Below are positions 36,163 to 49,277 of a stretch of 64,000 bases of DNA, piece by piece. Each line of letters begins with the position of its first letter. The stretch's first letter is position 1. Source of the stretch: Thozetella sp. PMI_491 (lineage: Eukaryota; Ascomycota; Sordariomycetes; Chaetosphaeriales; Chaetosphaeriaceae); contig MU270091.1 in the NCBI GenBank assembly GCA_021432635.1, forward strand, positions 240,895 through 304,894. Direction: 5' to 3'. The notes under the pieces are model-generated. The model saw only the letters and a program-made list of their open reading frames with translations. It made no database searches and was not told the DNA's origin. Made by a program: the position numbers and the translations under genes.

Positions 36163-36687
36163 TCCACACGGTCCTGCAGTTTTGGGAAAGGAATGTACTT
36201 GGCATATAGTGTAAAGATGAAGAGATAAATACAGAGACAGAACCAATGGTTCGATGCAGTGCCAGTCCCAGCCCACCCGGTAACTCCAGCTACACCATAC
36301 AACTTACCTCCCTCTATCATCTAGTCGGCGGGTCTGGCCCCAGACAATTCGTACATGAAGCGAGGCGCCTATCGGATGGGATGTCGTTGAGCGGCCCCGA
36401 CTGCTAATCGCTCGGGAGTCACAAGCTATGCTAAGTGCGCTCGGCTCGCTTCTTCCTCGGCTAGTGGCTTGCCAAATTAGGAAATCCATAAGCGAGCATG
36501 ACGAATCTTTATCGGGCAAGTTCTCCTTTTTTGCCCCGCCGTGCAAGTGTGCGGCGGCGAACAGCGCTAGTCCCAAAACAGGCACCGATAGATGCTAAAG
36601 GGCACTTCATAGGTGGGAGGAAGGATTGGTCCGCCTCGTATTGGACCAGTGCAAATCGTAACTCGGAGCTACCTTCTTACTTTCAGT
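36163..36687. promoter_or_regulatory. Shared divergent promoter region, ABCC transporter / amidohydrolase
   Basis: 525 bases between two start codons facing away from each other. No gene is supported. The short distance would allow common regulation. No clear TATA box or repeated operator was recognised. Confidence 0.5.
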
Positions 36688-39585
36688 ATGAGCAGTCACT
36701 CGAAGCCGGCCAGATTCGATCCTCACGGCGTGCAGAAGCGGCCTCGCACAACACACCTTGCCCTTACATGTCTAGGTGTCGCCGTCCTAGCTGCGCTTCA
36801 GTTTGTCTACTCTTCGCAACAGGTCGTCCAGGGGACTCTACTTACAGACTCTACACTGTCCCGCGGGTTGGCTCTATGCAGCAATGACGAAGTCCGCCCC
36901 TTTGTTGACTATGGACTCGCCCAGCGCCGGCTGGGCTCGAGGCGAAGCAAGGCGTCAGCAACTGTCTTGAGGAATGCAACTCTAGTTAATGGAGATGGCA
37001 CAGTGGAGGATAATATGGTAATAATCTTTGAAGACGATATTTTCATTTGTATTGCCAGGCTCGGAGATGGGTGCAGGGCCACCCCGTACGGTGCCACGGT
37101 TTTTGACCTGGCGGGCCGTTTTGTCACTCCCGGCCTTGTCGACATGCACTCCCATGTAGGTGTGCGACCGGTTCCTGAACTCTGGGCATCTGAAGATGTC
37201 TCCGAGCTCAAGATCGGGCCAATGTCGCCGTGGGCTCGCGCTTTGGACGGCCTCAAGCCTCAGGACAGCGGCATCCCGCTCCTCCTTAGTGGTGGCATCA
37301 CCACGTCGCTTGTCCTGACAGGAGCGAAGAACCTCATATCTGGAGAAGGGATTGTGATCAAGATGAAAGAGACGCAGTCTCCCACCGATTTACCGCTTGA
37401 CACTCGTGGCATGAGCCGGAAACCGCAGCGTCATCTGAAGATGGCTTGCGGTGAGAACATTAAAGCGACGCTGGGATACACGAGAGAAGGGATGTCGTAT
37501 GAAGTGCGTCGCGCATTTTCTCTAGCACATGCTCTGAAAAGACGGCAAGATGATTGGTGCGCCATGGCCGCGAGCCCTCAAACTCGGGTTTCGCTCGACG
37601 CCGGTTACCCTGAGGACATCTCGCTGCAAACCCTCGTCGACGTGCTTCGGGGCGACCTCCGCACGCATGCGCATTGCTACGAGCCGGAGGATGTCTGGTC
37701 GCTGTATGACCACGCTGACGAGTTTGGGTTCAACATCACGGCGATGCACCACGCACTCGAGGCCCACCACGTTGTCGATCTCATCAAGTCTCACAACACC
37801 ATGCTAGCCACTTTTTCGGATGAGTGGGGTTTCAAGAAAGAGGTGTACGGCGCTAGCGCCTACATGCTTGCGCAGGCAGCAGCCGCTGGGATCCCAATCG
37901 CCCTCACAAGCGATCACCCGGCAAAGAATGGACAGTTCCTGGCGTACGAGGCCCAAATCGCCCATCACTTTGGCCTTGACACTGGACTCGCTTTAGCTTC
38001 CATCACCGGAGTTCCTGCCAAAGCGCTAGGGATCGACAACAGGGTCGGGTATGTTGTCGAGGGATACGATGCTGATCTTGTGATTTGGGACCGACATCCT
38101 CTCCAGCTTGGCGCTCGCCCACTCCAAGTCATGGTGGAAGGAAAGACGGCTGTAAATGCTTCTCACAAGCAGTGGACCAAGAGCTTAGCCCTTACGAGTA
38201 AAGCCGTCGGAGCGCCCCCACACAGAGTGCAGGTGTCTCCTACGAATACAACTTGCGCACTTGGCGCAGGCGATGTCGTTGTGACTGGGCTCCGGAGCGA
38301 GTATATTACGGCGGAGCACCGGTCCTCCAATGGATCGTCCAATTTAACCCTAGTCGCCAGGGCCGGGCAGATAGTGTGCCTTGGCTTCCGCGACTGCGAC
38401 CAGGCTGCTTCCAAGGCCCGTTTAGACGGCGTAGCCGAGATGCATGTTGAGGATGGGCATCTACTTCCAGTACGCGTCTCCCATACTCGACAAGGATGTT
38501 CTCGCTAAAGACAGTTCAGGGTCTCACCATGGTCACGAGAAACCACGGCCTAGCTGAGATTCTCAGCGAGGGATCTACGTCGGACGGTATCGCAAATGGG
38601 GAAGATTTCGACGCCCCTCGCCACACCAAGTACGGACTTTCGTTCGATGGTTGGCATCTAGATCGGGCTCACAGAGCGGGCATTACGCGGCTGGTCACAC
38701 CTCCACGAAGTTCCGGCATGCTGCACGGCGTCAGCACCACCTTCCGGCCTGGTGCCGCATCCCGTGCGTTTTTCTCGGCCCCAGCCGAGCTTGCGGCGTA
38801 ATATACCCTGACTTAGTATCTGTAGGCCTCGAAACGGGCGCAATTGCCAAAGATGACACGGCCATACACTTCACTATCGGCCACGAAGCAAAGAGTAAGC
38901 TTAACGCCGCCCGCTGATCTGACAAGCGGCACGACACACCACTTACAGTAACCAATTGGCAATAGGCGAAAAATTCCCCACAATTTCATCCCAGTTTGAG
39001 AAGCTGCGGTACCTCCTCAAGGGGGAGCACAAGAGTAGCTCCCTATACGAGGATGCAGCCCAGGGAAGGCTTCCAGTGGTGGTTCACACGGGGAACAAGG
39101 ACGTGATATCTCAGGTTATCCAACTGAAACGAGAACAACCACAGCTCAATCTTGTCATCATGGGGGGAGCTGAGGCCTCGCATGTTGCGCCCCACCTAGC
39201 GGATGCCGCGATCCCGGTCATCATTGCACCGTGGATGTGCCACCCTTGGTCTTGGGACGTGCGGACTTGCCTTCTCGGGCCGCCGCTTACAGACGAGACG
39301 CCGGTATCCGCGCTTGTAGGAGCCGGAGTGAAGGTGGCATTGGGAAACTGGGACCCGCGAGACAGGTACGTGCGGAATGCGATCTGGGAAGCCAGCTGGG
39401 CGGCCGGCCCAGACAATGCGAGCCTGGCTATCGATATGGTGACCCGGAATGTTGCGGAAATCCTGGGGCTTCCGCAATCCGACGACTTTGTTGTTTACCA
39501 GCGAAGTCCGCTGGAATTTGGTGCCAGTGTGGCCATCGTCTTTGAGCAAGGCAGGATTACGAGATGTTGGCCTGACGTAGAGTAG
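36688..39585 (+). CDS. Membrane-anchored amidohydrolase-family protein, 4 exons, 904 residues
   Basis: A metal-dependent hydrolase of the amidohydrolase superfamily. Exons: 36688-38469, 38520-38763, 38826-38894, 38966-39585; the phases fit and sum to 905 codons. A hydrophobic segment (about residues 30-50, ALTCLGVAVLAALQFVYSS) after a short basic tail suggests a type II signal anchor. The metal-binding start reads VDMHSHVG near residues 152-158, and later motifs are AMHHALEAHH, TSDHPAKNG near residue 408, and GYDADLVIWDRHP, all usual in this family. The C-terminal part (exons 2-4) resembles the second half seen in large fungal members, with APWMCHPWSWD and a VALGNWDPRD stretch. The ATG at 36688 was chosen because the frame upstream has only a GTG. 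The substrate is unknown; peptide or amide cleavage is possible. It is not frameshifted, although the unspliced frames look broken. Confidence 0.85.
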
Positions 39586-41681
39586 CTCAACAATGGTAGC
39601 CCACAACCCCGCACAATTAAGACAAAACCTTGAGTTTGACGTTGCTTCTGCGTCTTGAATGGTGAATGTCTAAGACATCCCGGGAGCGCTGACCCCGCGG
39701 TGAGAGGCCACGAGAACCAGGGAACCGATTGTCCCCCCCCCGTTTTTCAATACCTTGCGTTCTCCTGAATCGGCTTGATTCTGCGGGTTAACCCATCGCC
39801 GATCAGCGCGCCACGCTAATAACTGGGGTAGCAACCAGCGGAACTGGCTGAGAGCGGGGCAAATGTTCCGTACAGGCCAAGTATCCCATCGATGTTGCCA
39901 CCGTCGACCCTCCAAAAAAGGAATGTCTAGACCAGCAGTCTCGTCGAGAGCATCGAGACTTGGTTCGAGACTTGATTCAGAGACAAGGTCGGCTGGTGAG
40001 AGGCGCAACTGAAACTAGGAGCGACGGCTGAGCCTCTCTCCTTATCGCATGGTAATATCTCCCTGGACATTGGACAGCGCACAATTTTGTGGACATAGCC
40101 CGAATACCACACTAAAAATAGGAAAGCATTGCGACAGGGCACCAGAAGGGCTAGCTCGTGATCCTCAGCCGTCAAATCTCACCGTCTCGACTCGAAGGCT
40201 ATTTAACTGCGTGGATCAGGGCTAGCCATCAGCTTTATGCTCCGGCGAACGCTGCGCTTATCGACCTGCTGATTTGGAGGCCGTTTTACCAATTCCAGGA
40301 GTTTGTACGAAATAAAGCGAGAACAAAAAAGTGGGACAAATCGTTAGTAGCGTCCGCTGAGTCTACCGACCGTTTGTTCGCGGTGGGCCGCCTGCCAAAA
40401 TGAGGAACGATCTGGGTCCCTCGCTTACCGAACGCCCCCCCCGCTGGAATTGGCAGGTAGCTCGAGCTTGCTAGTGGATTTCGGGCAGACCGTGGCCGTC
40501 GCATGGCGATCGCCAAAAACTGCTGCGCCGTATCCCGCGGCGCAGGTTCCCAGGAGATCTGAGGTGCCCAGGCCCACGTCCATGCGCTGGGTCGGGTTTA
40601 TTTAACAAGGAGCGAAAATGCTCTAGGCCGTCCGTGGCGATAGCAAAGATTGTTGCAGCTGCAGGCGATCGACAAAAGACTGCTAGATGGGTGGGCCGAG
40701 CCGGGGGCCCCGAGCACATTGCTACGCCAAAGTCCTCTGCTGGCCGCCATCCAGACTGCTGGAGCAGAAAAGGGGGGGGAAAGGGGAGGAAGGGGGGGAG
40801 GGGAAGGAGGCTAAGGGGCTAGGGGGGGCGAGGGAGCCAAGGTCTGGGCAAAAGGGAAGGTGCGCTAGAATTGGCCACAGTTCGAGAAGAGGCAAACGGC
40901 TGATGGGACGATCGTCCCGGAACGCATCTGTCTAGGCCTCGGCGAAGCGACAAGACGGATGGCTGGTGATAAGCTTCTGCACCCCATACTTGGAATTTTC
41001 TTGGGATTTCTTAGGGGTTATTGCTAATGCCAAGTGCACTGAGCTTAGTCCCTGATAAGCCGATCCATGGCTTGGCTGGTGCCTTGGTGCGGCTTGTGCG
41101 GTTTATTGGCGGGGCGGGAGGAGGGAGATGGAGGGAGATGGCCAAGGGGGCGATCCCCTGTCTTGGAGAGTATGGAGTAGGTGCAGGGTACGGCAATGCT
41201 ACTACTATCCAGCTTCTCAAATCGGATGGTGGTTCCGGGGCTAGGTGCTTGGCCGGCTCTTGGCCAAAGTCGTTTGAGAAAGCGCATAAAGGAGCGCTAT
41301 GCCGATCGGCCAATCAGAGGGCGCCTAGTGGTATAATCCACATAGATTGCAATCAGAACTGCCAAAACGAGAGCTGGTGACTTTTGCGCAGGCGAGTGGA
41401 TATTCCCCACTGGGGAATGTCACAGGATCCCCGGCAGCTCCCTCGGTCGATTGCGGTGCTAATGCGAATGCAAGCCGAATGCAAGAGTGCCCCCCCTGCA
41501 ACGCCAGGCGCGCCGCGCCCGTCCCTCGATCGTATAATTATCGCTGCACCCGCGCGTCTGAATCCCGCCGCCCATCTCGAGCTGCTTTCCCCCCCCAGCC
41601 TTGAGCCGCACGCCAGCCTTCCCGGCCGTCAATTCCTAGTCAATCTAGCGGAAGGCGTGATCGTCTATCAAAGCCGCAAGT
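39586..41681. other. Gene-poor spacer with G-rich tract
   Basis: About 2.1 kb with only short frames that lack family likeness. It contains the 3' flank of the amidohydrolase, a run of nine or more C at about 39736, the G-run block at 40772-40835, and the 5' flank of the OPT gene. No transposon ends or repeats were recognised. Confidence 0.6.
40772..40835 (+). repeat. G-run block, potential G-quadruplex
   Basis: On the plus strand there are at least six runs of four or more G separated by one to a few bases within about 65 bases, which satisfies the general pattern for intramolecular G-quadruplexes. It lies in the spacer about 850 bases before the OPT start. Function is unknown; it may be only low-complexity DNA. 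Confidence 0.6.
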
Positions 41682-44377
41682 ATGGGTTTTACTATGCGCA
41701 AGTTCCGGGGCGAGACCACCACCTCGGAGGTCAACAGCACCGCCCTGGAGGGGTCCGACTCGATCGGCGAGGAGACCGTCGCTGCCGACATGCACCTCAG
41801 GCGTGTGAAGGACCAGCACCAATGGGATCCCTTTATGGACTACGACCAGATCGACGCTGTCGATGCTGCCCTCGCCACTGGGGACCCTGAGAAGGAGGCT
41901 GCCGTCGAGCAGTCCATCCTCCAGGAGGACTCGCCCTACATGGAAGTGCGCGCCTCGGTAAGTCAAATCTCGAGAACCTATCCTACGCTGCCCCAAACAT
42001 GGCGCGGAATTGGGGCTAATTGGGAGCTCAGGTCAAACCTACGGATGACCCGACGGAGTACGTCGAGACGATCCGCGCATGGACCATCGGTTTCATTGTC
42101 TGCACCGTGGTTGGTGCCGTCAACGTCCTGCTCTACGAGCACTACCTCGTCGTCTCCATCACCAGCCCCGTCGTCCAGTTGATTGCCTACCCCATGGGTA
42201 CCGGCTGGGCCAACTACATGCCCAACGTCAAGGTTTTCGGATATGATCTCAACCCCGGCCCGTTCAACAAGAAGGAGCACACCCTCATCACTATGATGGC
42301 CGCTGCCGGTACCACGATTAGTTACTCTATCTCCATCCTGATCGCCCAGCAGATCTTCTACGGCCAGATGTGGGGCTGGGGTTTCCAGATCCTCCTGATC
42401 ATGTCGACTCAGGCTATGGGTTTCGGTCTCGCTGGTGTCATGCGCCGCTTCCTGATCTGGCCTGCTGCCATGGTGGTAAGTGCATCTGCAACAGAATTCT
42501 CGAGCCATCAGGCCGTGATTTCTAGGCCTCCCCCTTTTTTTCTATTTCCATTTCGACCCTTGCTGACCGTTCATGTAGTGGCCTGCGACTCTCATTACTT
42601 GCTCTGTGATGGACAGTCTGCACAACCACGCCTCTGGCGACCCGGTCAACGGCTGGAGGATTGGTCGTTACAAGTTCTTCATGATCGTTGCCGGCGGTAC
42701 CTTCATCTGGCAGTGGATCCCCAACTCCATCGCGCCGTTCGTCGCGTACCTGGGACAGTTCCCCACCTGGATTGCCCCCAACAACGTCGTCGTCAACCAG
42801 GTCTTCGGTGGCCACAACGGCATGGGCTTCATCCCCGGCACTCTTGACTGGAGCGGTGTTTCTGGTTTCTTCCTGAACCCCCTGCAGTTCCCTTCGTTCG
42901 CCATCTGGAACTCGCTCGTCGGCGGCGTGGTAATTCTTGTCTGCGGTTACTCCCTCGCTTTCGGTGGCGCCGACTTCTACAAGTACCTGCCGCTGAGCGC
43001 CAACAAGAACTTCGACCACTTCGGCAAGACCTACAACACGTCCAGGATCCTCAACGCGGATCTGACCCTGAACGTGGAGGCCTACGAGGAGTACTCGCCT
43101 CTCCTGATTGGCCCTGCCTTCACCATGGCCTACGCCCTTGGATTCGCTGCCCTCATGTCCACCGTCGTCCACGTCATCCTTTTCCACGGAAAGGACATCT
43201 GGCGCCGCACCAAGAACGCCCGCTACGAGGAAGCCGATGTCCACCTCAAGCTCATGAGGAAGTATCCTGAGGCTCCCGAGTGGTGGTTCATGGGCGTCTT
43301 CGTCATCTCTTTCATCTTCGCCCTGGTTGCCTCCCTCGTCTGGGACACCAAGCTCACCTGGTGGGGATTCATTCTCTGCGTCCTCATCGGTGTCGCCTTG
43401 ACCCTGCCCGTTGGAATCATCCAGGCCATCACCAGCCAGCAGACCGGTCTCAACATCATCACCGAGTTCATCGTCGGTTACATGCTTCCCGGCCGTCCTA
43501 TTGCCATGATGCTTTTCAAGTCATGGGGTTACATGCTTATGGCCAACGGTCTCACCTTCGTACAGGGTAAGCCTCCCCCCATCGTCTCTCCCATCAAATC
43601 ATTTCCCCCTTGATCTTCCACTGACTTTGAAAAAAGACATGAAAGTTGGTCACTACATGAAGGTGCCTCCTCGGTCGATGTTCCGTGCGCAGCTTTTCGC
43701 TGTCGTCTGGCTGTCGCTTGTCCAGATCGCCACCTTCAACTTCCTGGTCGGCAACATTCCTAACTTCTGCTCTGAGGACCAGGCGCAGGGCTTCACCTGC
43801 CCGGCTGCCACGACCTTCTACAATGCCAGTGTCATCTGGGGAGTTGTCGGCCCGAAGAGGATGTTCGGACCCGGTGCCCTGTTCTCGTGGATTAACTGGT
43901 TCTGGCTGGTCGGCGCTGGCTGCACCGTGATCCACTGGCTCATTGCCCGCCGGTACCCCCGCAGCATCGCTGTAAGTACACCACGCCAGGCACATTTTCG
44001 ATTTACTGGAGACTAACACGTGGCAGCGTTACATCTACTTCCCTGCCATCTTCAGCATCGGCGGTATGATCCCCCCCGCTACCCTCTGGAACTTGTCCAA
44101 CTGGCTCCTTGTCGGTGCCTTCTTCAACATCTGGGTCATGCGGCGGTACAAGGGCTGGTGGTCTCGCTACACCTACGTCATGGCCGGTGCGCTCGATGTC
44201 GGCAATGCCCTCTGCCTGGTGCTCTTCGCTCTGGGTCTCGGTCTCTCCGGCAGCTCTTTCCCTGAGTGGTGGGGCGTGACGGTTGCCGACAACACCATTG
44301 ATGCGACGAGGCAGGCTCGGACCCGGCCAGCGCCCACGGACGGTTCCTTCTTCGGCCCGCCTGCGGGCAGCTGGTAA
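41682..44377 (+). CDS. OPT-family oligopeptide transporter, 5 exons, 797 residues
   Basis: Proton-coupled uptake of small peptides at the plasma membrane is the usual role in fungi. Exons: 41682-41957, 42032-42475, 42579-43566, 43637-43971, 44027-44377; they sum to 2394 nt. A soluble acidic N-terminal tail (about 100 residues) is followed by many membrane segments. The family hallmark NPGPFNKKEH lies near residue 166, with VIHWLIARRYPRSI late in the protein and a C-terminal WWSRYTYVMAGALDVG segment. Third positions are strongly GC-biased, suggesting high expression. The first ATG in the open frame was taken. It could recover peptides from the medium; an actual substrate is not indicated. Confidence 0.93.
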
Positions 44378-45080
44378 TTGCTGGTGGTGAGCTTAGCTTT
44401 TCCGGTTGGAATATGGCATCGTGACGAACGAGTTTCCAGAATATCTGGGGGCTTACTTCCGTCGACGCTGCATACCGATTCACAACCTGCCTAGCATAAA
44501 ATTGTAATCTTGAAAATCTTACTCTTCAAACGATCCTTGGTAGTCCATGTAATCTTGAGCACTCATTGCCTACGACGAGGTTAAACCCGCCGGTGCCGGC
44601 CCCAGCAAGCAGATTTTCAGTGAAACGTTTTTCCTCATTTAATTCAACAAAAAGCCGCGTAATGATTACCAGGAACAGCTAGGCCAGGATATATATATCC
44701 ATCTAATCGTGGGCCCTGGTGGCGCGATCTACGGAGTAAATTTGCCTTGGCATACAGGCTTCCCGAAGCCCCTCCCCACTTCGCTAGATGCTCTTCAAAC
44801 GCGTACCCCTCTTCAACCCGCCCCTTGTATGGCTATTAGCTCGGCACAAGACAGGCTAACCATATTTGAAGCCCTGAAAGCTAGTAGACGGCTCTCCTAG
44901 CTCGTTGCTGGCCTCGTGGGCTTGTTTCTGGCCCTTCCGCCTTGTTGGTGGCCCTTAAAAAACAAAACACAAAAACAAACAAACAGAGGCTCTATTAGAA
45001 TATGCTTTCTATTCTCCATCGCAAACGGCTGAAGAATCCCGGGTCTCTATGCAGATGCAGATGTGTGCATTTGGCAGTTA
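44378..45080. other. Convergent intergenic spacer, OPT / glycosyltransferase
   Basis: About 700 bases holding the 3' regions of two convergent genes. It includes an A/C-rich simple stretch near 44955-44985. No coding signal was seen. Confidence 0.6.
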
Positions 45081-46775
45081 CTACGCCCGTCCGGATCGGG
45101 CGAGTTTCGCGATCACCTGGGCCGCGACCTCTCTCCCGGGTTTGTTCTGAGCCACCTTCCCCAGCTTCTGCGCATTCTCTCTAAAGGTTGAGGACTCGTT
45201 ACTTGCTACCACTCTTATGATGGCCTCGCTCAGGCATTCCGGTGTCCACGACGGGCTGGATTCTCGACAGCCCCAAACTCCGACCCCGATCTGCTCGACA
45301 AGTTGCGCAAAGTTGTAGAGATCAAGCCACAACGGGAGGACAACCTGGGGCACACCAGCCCTGCGAGAATTAGTAGCTGCAGAAGCAAGTGTGAGGAGCA
45401 TAAATAAGAGCTTGAATACGTACGCGATCCCCTCGTGGTAACCACCGGACCCGCCATGTGTGACGGACAAAGATATGTGCCCTGACTCGAGCAACGCCGA
45501 AGGATCCACAGACAACCACCTCGACACCTTCACCCTTCCAGTGTCTGTCAACGGCTTGGCAGCCTCCTCCCAGTCAAAAGTCAAATTCTCAGAGGGATTC
45601 ACCTTCCACAAAACCTGTAGGTCGGTGTCTTCGAGGACCTTGGGGATGGCGCTGATCATCTGCCGCATCTGCGTAATGCTGTAGCTAAATCCACTGCCCA
45701 GGTTGATGAGAATAGTGGGCTTCTGTTGCATCCATCGAGAGAATTCTGGGTCTTGTTCCTCTGCCGGCGCAGCGGATAGAACAATCGGCCCCGTGCACGT
45801 CACGTTCGCCGGAACATACTCCATCGGCACCGATGCACCTGGCAGCGTCTGGGTGACCCAGGGCACATCCGCGCGGTGGGTTCCATAGAACTTGATCGGG
45901 TCAAGCACACCGTGTTCCTTGAGGAAGGTACGCTTGGCCGCAACGTCCGGCATACGGGTAAGGCTAGATATTATCCGGGCATTGAGGATCGCGTTCAAGG
46001 GAATCTGCCGCCACGGAACTGGAAAGGGGAAGCCCGAGCCCATCCTACACGATGGTAAGCTTCAGAGACGCCAGAGAGACATCTCAAACACTCGGCTGAG
46101 GACTCACGCAGGATACTTCCACAACATCCCCAGCCACGGCTGCTCGCCCACGAAATTTTCAAGCAGCGTGTTTGGCGTAATAAATGCGTGCAGTCGCTTT
46201 CTACCCCGTGTGGCCTCGATTGCGGGCATGAAAAGGGTATCTAGGACGACAACAGCGGGGTCTACTTCATCGATTATCTTGCCTATGTTATCGTGCAGCG
46301 CTAGGTGGTCCTCGGCGCTCCACGGCGCCAAGTAGCGCTGCATGCTGCGAGCCAGCTGCTTGACTCCCGCCAAGCCGGGCGGCTGGACGCTGGAGAGGTG
46401 GCCATCCTCGTCGGCGAAGTCTTCGCCGTGCAGTTTTATAGCTTCAAAGTACGAAAGACCCACTAGCAAGTGGAAGCTGACTTCCTGTGCCTTCGGCTCG
46501 CGCCGTTGGGCAAACGATGTCAACCTCGGGAGCTTCTTGGCTAGCTTGGGGTACGAGGCGAAGTGCACTTTGATATCCGGATACTGCTCCAGCAGCGCTT
46601 GTGTGGTAGCCAGGTGTACATTTGACAATCCGTTATGTTCGAGCGCTAAGAAGAGGACAGTATTGTTGCGGCCTTGGACGTGCTCAAACGGAGGCGAAGG
46701 TTGGCTCAGCAGTCGTGGCAGGACTGCCACCAAGACGGCAATTATTGCCCCTATGAGAGTAATACGTCTGAACAT
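45081..46775 (-). CDS. UDP-glycosyltransferase (GT1-like), 3 exons, 522 residues
   Basis: Expected to transfer a sugar from a UDP-sugar to a small molecule or lipid. Exons: 46108-46775, 45424-46044, 45081-45360; introns are 63 nt each and the sum is 1569 nt. An N-terminal hydrophobic segment (about residues 5-25, ITLIGAIIAVLVAVLPRLL) suggests a signal anchor. The donor-binding region near residue 415 reads THGGSGGYHEGIAAGVPQ followed by LPLWLDLYNFAQ, the fungal equivalent of the UGT signature with its conserved HGG and late Gln. ATG at 46775 is the first in frame. It may decorate a secondary metabolite, but nothing ties it to the NRPS except distance (about 25 kb). Confidence 0.88.
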
Positions 46776-47540
46776 GGCTGTCTAGTGAAGGGAAAAGCTG
46801 GAAATGGCTTTAGAATAGACTGAGTGAGGTTAGCTGTTGGTTGGTAGTCATATATTATTTTTTCAACGAGCCAAGTCAGATCTCTCTGCAGGCCGGCGGC
46901 GTTCAGCCGGGGTCCGGGCCGTGAGTTGACCTGTAGACCGCTATGAGACACCGTACTGTACCGTGCCACCATAGGACTTCTGTACATAGCTACTTAGGGA
47001 ACAGGGCGTCCTTGCCAAGCTTTTGGGAACAAACGGATCCTTGCACCCCCACTTCGCCCTCGTTCCTTCGGCTCGAAACGCAATAAACCCGTCCTAAGCT
47101 GCTCCGTGCTCTCTCCCTGCACACTTTGCTGTGCCGTAATCGCGCCTCCTACCCAATCCTGAGTTTGCCAGTACCACCTGGTTTCCAGGATCTGATTGGC
47201 GCATGCCTACTTCGGCTCGGACCACCGTAACGAGTGTTATCGTTGTTGGCTATTCTCGTCCTCCGAATCCTCGGGTGCGTGGGGGCGTATGCATGAATGC
47301 ACGAGGCCAATATTCGATGCTATAAGCTATTGCGCACAGGGAGCAAGCATTGGCCCGGCACGGCAGATATATGTGTACCTACCGTAGGTACTTATGTATT
47401 CTCCTACTCAAGTACGCTCTGCAACCGTGCCCCGGCTGCAGCATCTGCTCTGCCCTATGAGCACCGGCAGAGATATCGAAACTCAGCCTTTCACAATACA
47501 TGCAATAGCCAATTAGCTTGCGGTTGTGATATCCTCGAAA
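46776..47540. other. Intergenic region upstream of the glycosyltransferase
   Basis: 765 bases between the glycosyltransferase start and the 3' end of the MFS gene, both on the minus strand. It should hold the glycosyltransferase promoter and the MFS terminator. Short frames at 47196-47563 lack family likeness. Confidence 0.5.
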
Positions 47541-49277
47541 TTAATACACGTAGCGAAACCTAGCCTTCTGCTCTTGATCAGTGGTGTCGAGTAGTCCATC
47601 ATGATGCTGGACCGACTCTCCCTCCACGATGGGATGGGCTTTATCCCTCCTCCAGTTGCACCACATCAAATAGCCTTGCAGCACCATTGGAAGAACTGTC
47701 AAGAAGACGAAGCAAATGAATTGGGCCAAGAAGACGGTGGGGTAGCGAGGCGCCTCCGACTCCAAAAACAGCTGGGGGGCAATAACTTGGCCAGCGCACC
47801 AGCCCATGAAGATGATGGCCGCCGCAGTGCTCTTCTTGGTGAAGCCCGCGTAGTTGGAGCCCAGCATGACCATTAGAAGGCTGAAGCTAACGCTGTGCGT
47901 GCTGAGGACGTAATAGGATATTAGTTTTCCGGTACGATTGCTGTCGGGAAGGACGTAGAGGAGAACGGAGCCGATAAGCCCGGGAATCTGGGATAGTGCC
48001 ATCACCCAGCAACGGGTATTCTTGAAGTGCGATGTGAACCAGCCTGACGAGACCAATGACACGAGCTGGATGGCCCCTTGTGGCACATTTAGGAGCGTGG
48101 TATTGAGCGAGCTGAAGCCAAAGCCCTTGATCACGATGCTTCCGTAAGAGGAAATGCCACCAGCCGGAATCGTGTTCAGCAAGGCAAGTGCAAAGAGGAT
48201 AAAGGTTTGAGGGTCGAAAAGCGCTTCGAAGAATTGGTTCCACTTCCACTTGTGGTTGACAAAACCCGTTCGGTTCTGCAGCACTCGGAGGACGGCGATC
48301 TCCTTCTCTTTCTCCGACAGCCAACGAGCATTCATGGGGTTGTCGGGTAGAAAGACGAACAGCACGATGGAGTAGCAGAATGTGACGGCTCCAAATATGA
48401 TGAAGTACCAGATCCACGCCCCAAGGTCCTTATACTCTATGTGACCGACGCCGTAGCCAATGACGCCGCCAAGGATCTGGCCAATGGCGTTGCCGACGAA
48501 CCAATAGCTGACACGAGCAGGCTGTTCATCTCTGGTATACCACTGGGAGGTGATGACGACGAAGGCCGGGTTGATGCAGGACTCAACGGTGCCTAGGAGG
48601 AAGCGGACGGCCATGAGCGTGCCAAACGAGCGGGAGGCGGCGGTGCACATGAGGAGGATCCCCCACGTCATGACCATGATGCTCACAAATCGACCGATGG
48701 GAAACTTTTGGAGGGATCGAGAAATCACAGGCTGTGCAACCATGTATGCTTGGAAACCGTATTAGGATCGGTGGATAGTATGTGAGTGCCACGCTGCTTA
48801 CCTAGGTAGAAGATTGAGCCGCTAGCCCAGCTGTACTGATTTCCAGTTAGGTGCTAAGGGATATAATTAGCTTTTGATTCGCGATTCCTGCTTGCTTCAT
48901 AGGCACAGCCTACATTGTCTTCTTTCAGACCAAAGTTGGCCGAGTATGACAGAGCTTGCTTGTCCATAAAATTAAGCATATATGTGACGAAAAGCTGCCA
49001 TCCAGGGTCAATAAAGAGCAAACCTATTCACGTCTGAGGTGGTACATACCATAGGCATCAGCCTCATGTCGATCTTGCGGCACATTCGACGGCTCTCCTC
49101 CTCGGTCACGGTGGCGTTATCGACACCACGTTCCAGGACAAACTTCAATGCATCATCTGCGCCTCGGCTGTCACAGAGTTCGACTTTGCCTTGTTCGGCT
49201 TCTTGCGCTGAAATCGCCTGTGAGAGTCCTTCAGGTTCCTGGCCCTGAGGCTTCTCCGAAGGACTTTGCGAAGCCAT
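47541..49277 (-). CDS. MFS permease, Dal5/allantoate (anion:cation symporter) type, 4 exons, 522 residues
   Basis: Uptake of an organic anion such as a carboxylate, vitamin or dipeptide is usual for this family. Exons: 49050-49277, 48914-48994, 48802-48853, 47541-48748; introns are 53-60 nt and the sum is 1569 nt. The soluble N-terminal tail ends at RKIDMRLMPM, then TM1 reads LFVTYMLNFMDKQALSYS and leads into NQYSWASGSIFYLAYMV, both typical Dal5-family signatures. LPDNPMNARWLSEKEK lies in the central loop. About 12 membrane helices are visible. The ATG at 49277 was taken because the frame upstream offers only a GTG. It is divergent from the C45 enzyme gene over 751 bases. Confidence 0.93.

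Noticed and set aside
38470-38965. Frameshifts in the amidohydrolase
   Set aside because: Three introns (38470-38519, 38764-38825, 38895-38965) with good sites and matching phases restore one frame.
40158-40403. 81-codon plus-strand ORF in the gene-poor spacer
   Set aside because: No family likeness, no promoter or splice context, and composition like the surrounding spacer.
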